A DNA stretch of 10,010 bases from JBHJHK01 sp050330975 (GTDB lineage Bacteria > Pseudomonadota > Gammaproteobacteria > Competibacterales > Competibacteraceae), in assembly GCA_050330975.1 (NCBI GenBank), contig JBHJHK010000357.1, forward strand, positions 1-10,010. The letters run 5' to 3'. Below are positions 6,322 through 10,010 of the stretch, piece by piece. Position 1 is the stretch's first letter. Each line of letters opens with the position of its first letter. The translations under genes and the position numbers were made by a program. A model generated the notes under the pieces. It ran no database searches. It was not told where the DNA came from and saw only the letters and a list, made by a program, of their open reading frames with translations.

Positions 6322-6349
6322 TTGACAACCTCCCAGGGGCTGCTTGAAT
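6322..6349 (+). promoter_or_regulatory. Possible sigma-70 promoter for the hydrolase operon
   Basis: A perfect TTGACA at 6322-6327 is followed after 16 bases by TTGAAT at 6344-6349, which matches four of six -10 positions. Transcription would start near 6356, only a few bases before the ATG at 6361. This promoter would therefore fit better with translation from the GTG at 6415. It is a visual match only. Confidence 0.3.
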
Positions 6350-6360
6350 TCTCATCATCC

Positions 6361-7644
6361 ATGGCGCCCGCTCCCCGCGCGCCCCCGCCAACTCACCCGA
6401 GTCGAGATACAGCTGTGGAAATCCTCACCGTCGATGCCCAGCGCCTCTGGGACAGTCTGATGCAAATGGCCCAAATCGGTGCCACCCCCAAGGGCGGCTG
6501 TTGTCGCTTGGCCCTGAGCGACGAGGACCGTCGGGGGCGGGATTTATTCATCGACTGGTGCAAAGCCGCAGGGCTCGCCGTGCGGATGGACGAGATGGGC
6601 AATGTCTTCGCCCGCCGCGCCGGCCGCGACGCCAACCTGCCCCCGGTGGTGATGGGCAGCCACCTGGACACCCAGCCCACGGGGGGCAAGTTCGACGGGC
6701 CCTTTGGAGTGCTGGCGGCCCTGGAGGTGCTGCGCACCCTCGTCGATCGCCAGATCGCCACCGACCATCCCCTGGAGGTGGTGTCGTGGACCACCGAGGC
6801 GGGGGCCCGCTTTGTGCCGGCCATGATGGCCTCGGGGGTATTCGTGGGGGCGTTGACCCGCGACTACGCCTACGGCCAACGAGACATCCACGGCACTTCG
6901 TTTCAGCAGGCCCTAGAGGCCATTGGCTACCGCGGCGCCGAGCCCTGTCGCCCCTTCCCCATGCGGGCCTACTTGGAACCCCACATCGAACAGGGGCCGA
7001 TCCTCGAGGCCGAGGGTGTGACTATCGGGGTGGTCACCGGCGCCCAGGGCCAGTATTGGTACGACGCCAAGGTGGTGGGGCGGGAGAGCCACGCCGGCAC
7101 CACCCCCATGGACCGCCGCCGGGATGCCCTCACCGCCGCCGCCCAGTTGGTGTCGGCGGTGGAAGCGGTGGCCCTGACCCAGGGGCCGCCGGCGGTGGCC
7201 ACCGTGGGACAGCTCAAAGTGATGCCCTACTCCCGCAACACCGTCCCCGGGGAGGTCACCTTGTCGGTGGAATTTCGCCATCCCCAGCAAGAGGTCTTGG
7301 ACGCCATGGAGGCGGCCCTGGGGGAGCGGTTAGCGGCCATCGAGACTCGGGGGGTCAAGGTGGAACTACAGCGGTTTTGGCACTCGCCACCCTTGACCTT
7401 TGATCCCACCTGCGTCGCGGCGGTGCGCAACGGCGCCCAGCGCCTGGGCCTGTCCCACCGGGACATCCCCTCGGGGGCGGGCCACGACGCCTGCTACATC
7501 AGCAAAGTGGCCCCCACGGCCATGATTTTCATCCCCTGTAAGGACGGCATCAGCCACAACGAAGCCGAGAGCGCCAGCTTCGACGACGTGGCCGCCGGGG
7601 CCAACGTCCTCCTCCAGGCGGCCTTGGAGATCGCCAAAGTATGA
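6361..7644 (+). CDS. M20-family Zn-dependent amidohydrolase: N-carbamoyl-L-amino-acid hydrolase/allantoate amidohydrolase homologue (427 aa)
   Basis: The family (AmaB/HyuC, allantoate amidohydrolase, beta-ureidopropionase) hydrolyses N-carbamoyl groups to release an amino acid, CO2 and ammonia, using two metal ions in the cytoplasm. Visible sites are GSHLDT (His101), KFDGPFG (bridging Asp112), TTEAGARF (Glu146, catalytic base), LEPHIEQGP (His208), SHAGTTPM (substrate and dimerisation lid), NTVPGE, SGAGHDA and GISHNEAE (His399). The notable oddity is Ala147 (GCG at 6799-6801), where relatives have a second, metal-binding Glu ((N/D)EEG). All other ligands are intact. The ATG at 6361 is used; it gives a Pro-rich leader of 18 residues. 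The GTG at 6415 would give 409 aa, which fits the family length and its typical start (MEILTVDAQRLW). The open frame runs back to 6154, but that part is not family-like. The stop overlaps the cupin start in an ATGA. Confidence 0.9.
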   Translation: MAPAPRAPPPTHPSRDTAVEILTVDAQRLWDSLMQMAQIGATPKGGCCRLALSDEDRRGRDLFIDWCKAAGLAVRMDEMGNVFARRAGRDANLPPVVMGSHLDTQPTGGKFDGPFGVLAALEVLRTLVDRQIATDHPLEVVSWTTEAGARFVPAMMASGVFVGALTRDYAYGQRDIHGTSFQQALEAIGYRGAEPCRPFPMRAYLEPHIEQGPILEAEGVTIGVVTGAQGQYWYDAKVVGRESHAGTTPMDRRRDALTAAAQLVSAVEAVALTQGPPAVATVGQLKVMPYSRNTVPGEVTLSVEFRHPQQEVLDAMEAALGERLAAIETRGVKVELQRFWHSPPLTFDPTCVAAVRNGAQRLGLSHRDIPSGAGHDACYISKVAPTAMIFIPCKDGISHNEAESASFDDVAAGANVLLQAALEIAKV

Positions 7645-8014
7645 GCGACACCCGCCCCCCTCTTGCTGCCCTGCGGTGGGTCATCTCCCTGGACGATCCC
7701 GTGCTCGTGCCCTTTGAACGCCATGGCCAGGTCGTCCCGGGCTTGAGCTGGTTGCCGTTGAGCGACGACGCCGCCGACGGCGGTGGCTGCTTTTTGCTGC
7801 GCTTTGCCCCCGGCGCGGCGTCTCTCCCCCACGAACACACCGATACCGAGGCGTTTTTGGTCCTGGAGGGCACGTTGATCGACGCCGACGGCGCCGAGCT
7901 TTGCCCCGGGGACTTCGTCAGTTATGCCCCGGGTTCGCGCCACAGCTCCCACGCCCCCAGGGCTGTACGATTTTGGCCTTTTTGCGCACACCCAATCGCC
8001 GGATCGGGCCTTGA
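7641..8014 (+). pseudogene. Small cupin-domain protein gene, apparently frameshifted near its end
   Basis: This is a single-domain cupin of the ChrR-like type. Motif 1 is GAASLPHEHTDTEAFLVLEG (metal ligands His64, His66, Glu70). Motif 2 is GDFVSYAPGSRHSSH (His101). The ATG overlaps the hydrolase stop as ATGA, so translation is coupled. After SSHAP (residue 106) the frame loses the family pattern. The +2 frame from 7961 instead reads GCTILAFLRTPNRRIGP and stops at TGA 8012-8014, which matches the usual EGCTIxxxLR ending of such cupins. One extra base in the C5 run at 7954-7958 would restore a 124-residue protein reading HAPQGCTIL. As given, the frame runs on without a stop into the binding protein at 8064. 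A sequencing error in the C run is as likely as a true mutation. The small-molecule or metal ligand is unknown; the gene order suggests a role with the hydrolase. Confidence 0.8.
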
Positions 8015-8063
8015 GACGGTTCCGCCATTGGGCTCTATCCTCAAAACCAACGGGAAATTCACC

Positions 8064-9662
8064 ATGCAGCTACGCCTTTCCGCCGTCGCCCTGGCCCTAG
8101 TGGCTCTGGCGGCCCTGTCGCCCCACCCCGCAGCAGCTCAAGAGCCCGGCGGCACCTTTATCGCCCTGGTCCAGCCCGAGCCCCCCACCTTGGCGTCGTA
8201 CCTCTCCACCTCGGGGCCCATCGGCCAGGCGGCTCCCAAGATCTACGAGGGGCTGTTGGACTACAACTTCGACCTGGAGCCCGTGCCGGCGCTGGCCCAG
8301 TCCTTTGAGGTGAGCGACGACGGCAAGACCGTGACCTTCCAGCTCCAAGAAGGGGTCACCTTCCACGACGGCGAGCCCTTCACCAGCGAAGATGTCCAGT
8401 TCACCGTCATGGAGGTGCTGAAGAAATTCCACCCCCGGGGCCCCAACACCTTCCGGGAAGTCACCGCCGTCGAAACCCCCGACGAACTCACCGCGGTGTT
8501 TCGCCTGGAGAACCCGGCGCCCTATATGATTCGCGCCCTGTCGGGCTACGAATCCCCCATGTTGCCCAAGCACTTGTTCGAGGGCACCGACATCCGCAAC
8601 AACGAGTACGCCAACCAGCCCATCGGCACCGGGCCGTTTAAATTTGTCGAGTGGCGCAAGGGCCAGTACCTGCGTCTGGACAAAAACGAAAACTACTGGC
8701 AAGACGGCCTGCCCTACCTGGATCGCATCGTGCTGCGCTTTATCCCCGACGCCTCCACCCGCACCGCCGCCATGGAGCGGGGGGAAGTCCACATGGCGGC
8801 CTTTGGCGCCATCCCCAACATCGACGTCCTGCGCCTCCAGGAGCTCGACGATATCGAAGTCACCACCGACGGTTATTCCACCATCAACCCCATGGCGTTG
8901 ATCGAGCTCGACACCACCCAAGAGCCCCTGGACAACAAGCTCGTGCGCCAGCCCATCGCCCACGCCCTAGACAAGAATTTCATCATCGACAACATCTGGT
9001 TTGGCTACGGCAAGCCCGCCACGGGGGCGGTGAGCTCCAACTTCGCCCCCACGGGCCTCTACAACCCCGATATCCCCCAGTACGGCGTCGACGGCGCCGA
9101 CCCCGATCGGGCCAACGCCCTGCTGGACGAGGCCGGCTACCCCAGAGGCGACGACGGGGTGCGCTTTGAGATCACCCACGACATCATTCCCTACGGCGAG
9201 GAGTGGCGCCGGTTGGGGGAGTACATCAAGCAATCCCTGCGCCCGGTGGGCATCGAGGTGGAACTGCGCTACGAAGACGTCCCCACCTGGCTCAAGCGGA
9301 TCTACAGCGACTACGGCTTTAACTTTACCAACAACTTTTTCTACCAGCTGGCCGACCCCACCATCGGCGTCGACCGCCAGTACCACAGCGATATGATTCG
9401 CCAGGGCACGGTGTTTGTGAACTCCAGTCGCTACAGCAATCCCGAGGTGGACCAACTCCTCAACCAAGCGGCGGTGGAGGCCGACCCCGAGCAGCGGGCC
9501 GAGTTGTACCACCGCTTCCAGGAGATCGTCGCCGAAGATCTGCCGGTGATCCCTTTGTTTGAGATGGAATTTGTGGTGGTCTACAACAAGGCCTTTGCCA
9601 ACGTGGTGGGCAGCGCCTTGGGGGCCTATGGCAGCTTTGCCACCACCTACCAGGTCAAGTAA
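8064..9662 (+). CDS. ABC transporter substrate-binding protein, oligopeptide/dipeptide type (SBP_bac_5) (532 aa)
   Basis: This is a periplasmic solute-binding protein of the DppA/OppA family (PF00496), which delivers peptides, nickel, opines or other solutes to an ABC importer. The ATG at 8064 begins a clear signal peptide: MQLR, a hydrophobic core AVALALVALAAL and a cleavage site after HPAAA (residue 25) before QEPGG. The fold landmarks are present: YEGLLDYN, PALAQSFEVSDDGKTVTFQLQEGVTFHDGEPFTSEDV, PIGTGPFKF with NENYW, and a C-terminal DQLLNQA...ELYHRFQEIVAEDLPVIPL. Length is typical. The same frame is open back to the cupin start at 7641, giving a nominal 673-residue fusion. A mid-protein signal peptide makes that form improbable, so the start at 8064 is preferred; CGGGAA about eight bases upstream is a weak Shine-Dalgarno sequence. 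The permease start follows the stop after 15 bases. Its solute is probably what the hydrolase cleaves. Confidence 0.93.
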   Translation: MQLRLSAVALALVALAALSPHPAAAQEPGGTFIALVQPEPPTLASYLSTSGPIGQAAPKIYEGLLDYNFDLEPVPALAQSFEVSDDGKTVTFQLQEGVTFHDGEPFTSEDVQFTVMEVLKKFHPRGPNTFREVTAVETPDELTAVFRLENPAPYMIRALSGYESPMLPKHLFEGTDIRNNEYANQPIGTGPFKFVEWRKGQYLRLDKNENYWQDGLPYLDRIVLRFIPDASTRTAAMERGEVHMAAFGAIPNIDVLRLQELDDIEVTTDGYSTINPMALIELDTTQEPLDNKLVRQPIAHALDKNFIIDNIWFGYGKPATGAVSSNFAPTGLYNPDIPQYGVDGADPDRANALLDEAGYPRGDDGVRFEITHDIIPYGEEWRRLGEYIKQSLRPVGIEVELRYEDVPTWLKRIYSDYGFNFTNNFFYQLADPTIGVDRQYHSDMIRQGTVFVNSSRYSNPEVDQLLNQAAVEADPEQRAELYHRFQEIVAEDLPVIPLFEMEFVVVYNKAFANVVGSALGAYGSFATTYQVK

Positions 9663-9677
9663 GGCGCACGCTCTGCC

Positions 9678-10010
9678 ATGAGCTCCACGGTCCAGCGGGG
9701 GCGCCTGGTGGCCAGGCGCCTGCTCCAGGCCATCCCCATCGTCATCGCCATCGTGGTGGTGAACTTCTTTTTGCTCCAACTGGCAGAAGGGGACGCCGCC
9801 GACGTCTTGGCCGGGGAGGCCGGTTCGGCCACCCCGGAGTATCTGGCGGAGCTGCGGGCCAAATTTGGCCTCGACCAACCCTTGATCGTCCAGCTGGGGA
9901 ATTATCTCTTCAACGTCCTCACCCTGGACTTGGGTTATTCCTTCCGCCACGACATGCCGGTGGCGGAGCTCATCGGCGGCCGGCTACTCCCCACCTTGCT
10001 CCTCATGGGG
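9678..10010 (+). CDS. ABC transporter permease, DppB/OppB type, 5' part (cut by window end)
   Basis: The first 111 residues of an inner-membrane permease of the binding-protein-dependent peptide-type importers are present. A basic N-terminus (RGRLVARR) leads into a first transmembrane segment at about 15-36. The characteristic periplasmic stretch follows, with LAGEAGSATPEYLAELRAKF and GLDQPLIVQLGNYLFNVLTLDLGYSF at about 44-89. This is the KxGLDxPLxxQYxxYLxxxLxGDLGxS pattern of DppB/OppB. A second membrane segment starts at about residue 100, where the window ends, so the transport-domain EAA loop is not seen. It starts 15 bases after the binding-protein stop. The second permease and the ATPases should follow outside the window. 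Confidence 0.92.
   Translation, partial: MSSTVQRGRLVARRLLQAIPIVIAIVVVNFFLLQLAEGDAADVLAGEAGSATPEYLAELRAKFGLDQPLIVQLGNYLFNVLTLDLGYSFRHDMPVAELIGGRLLPTLLLMG

Noticed and set aside
6154..6360. N-terminal extension of the amidohydrolase back to 6154
   Set aside because: The frame is open, but these 69 residues do not resemble the family. The stretch carries promoter-like and repeat features instead.
7641..9662. A single 673-residue cupin plus binding-protein fusion
   Set aside because: A complete signal peptide starts at residue 142, and the cupin's true C-terminus is found in the shifted frame with its own stop at 8012-8014. Two genes with a one-base lesion explain this better.
8097..9950. Long minus-strand open frames opposite the binding protein and permease (8097-8963, 8967-9950)
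   Set aside because: They are antisense shadows of a high-GC coding region. Their Gly/Val/His-rich translations have no family motifs, while the plus strand encodes well-recognised proteins.

Overview
The window is a high-GC, densely coded stretch of a Gram-negative chromosome. Signal peptides, a periplasmic-binding-protein ABC importer and the gene content suggest a proteobacterium, perhaps an alphaproteobacterium of the Rhodospirillales type. That placement is inferred from style and gene content, because no marker gene is present. I see no tRNA, rRNA, CRISPR array, transposase or phage gene.

Layout. (1) 49-1628, plus strand: a secreted ABC_sub_bind-type binding protein is followed by an RsbW/SpoIIAB-like serine kinase or anti-sigma ATPase, possibly a periplasmic sensor wired to a partner switch. 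(2) 1662-2258, minus strand: a RimJ/RimL-like GNAT acetyltransferase, convergent with the kinase. (3) 2259-2945: about 690 bases that look AT-richer and hold no convincing gene. (4) 2946-6124, minus strand: a probable four-gene run transcribed DedA-like membrane protein, formyltransferase, NodB-fold polysaccharide deacetylase, then an Asp/Glu-racemase-superfamily enzyme. The middle pair overlap by four bases (GTGA). The first three genes recall the formylate/deformylate/flip logic of the Arn lipid A pathway. The last enzyme has Gly at the first catalytic Cys position and keeps the second Cys, the arrangement of arylmalonate decarboxylase. (5) 6125-6360: a divergent intergenic region with an inverted repeat, a direct repeat and a possible promoter. 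(6) 6361-10010, plus strand: an M20-family N-carbamoyl-L-amino-acid hydrolase or allantoate amidohydrolase homologue, a small cupin, an oligopeptide/dipeptide-type binding protein and the start of a DppB/OppB-type permease. This looks like an uptake and hydrolysis operon for a carbamoylated or ureido-type amino compound or a peptide-like substrate.

The points most worth a second look are these. The cupin appears to have lost one base in a C run, which removes its stop and fuses it in frame to the binding protein's signal peptide. The amidohydrolase has TEAG where the family has (N/D)EEG, so a metal-ligand Glu is Ala. The racemase-superfamily enzyme has the Gly/Cys arrangement. The formyltransferase and deacetylase are translationally coupled next to a DedA protein. 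The binding-protein and RsbW pair sits alone, without the usual STAS partner visible.
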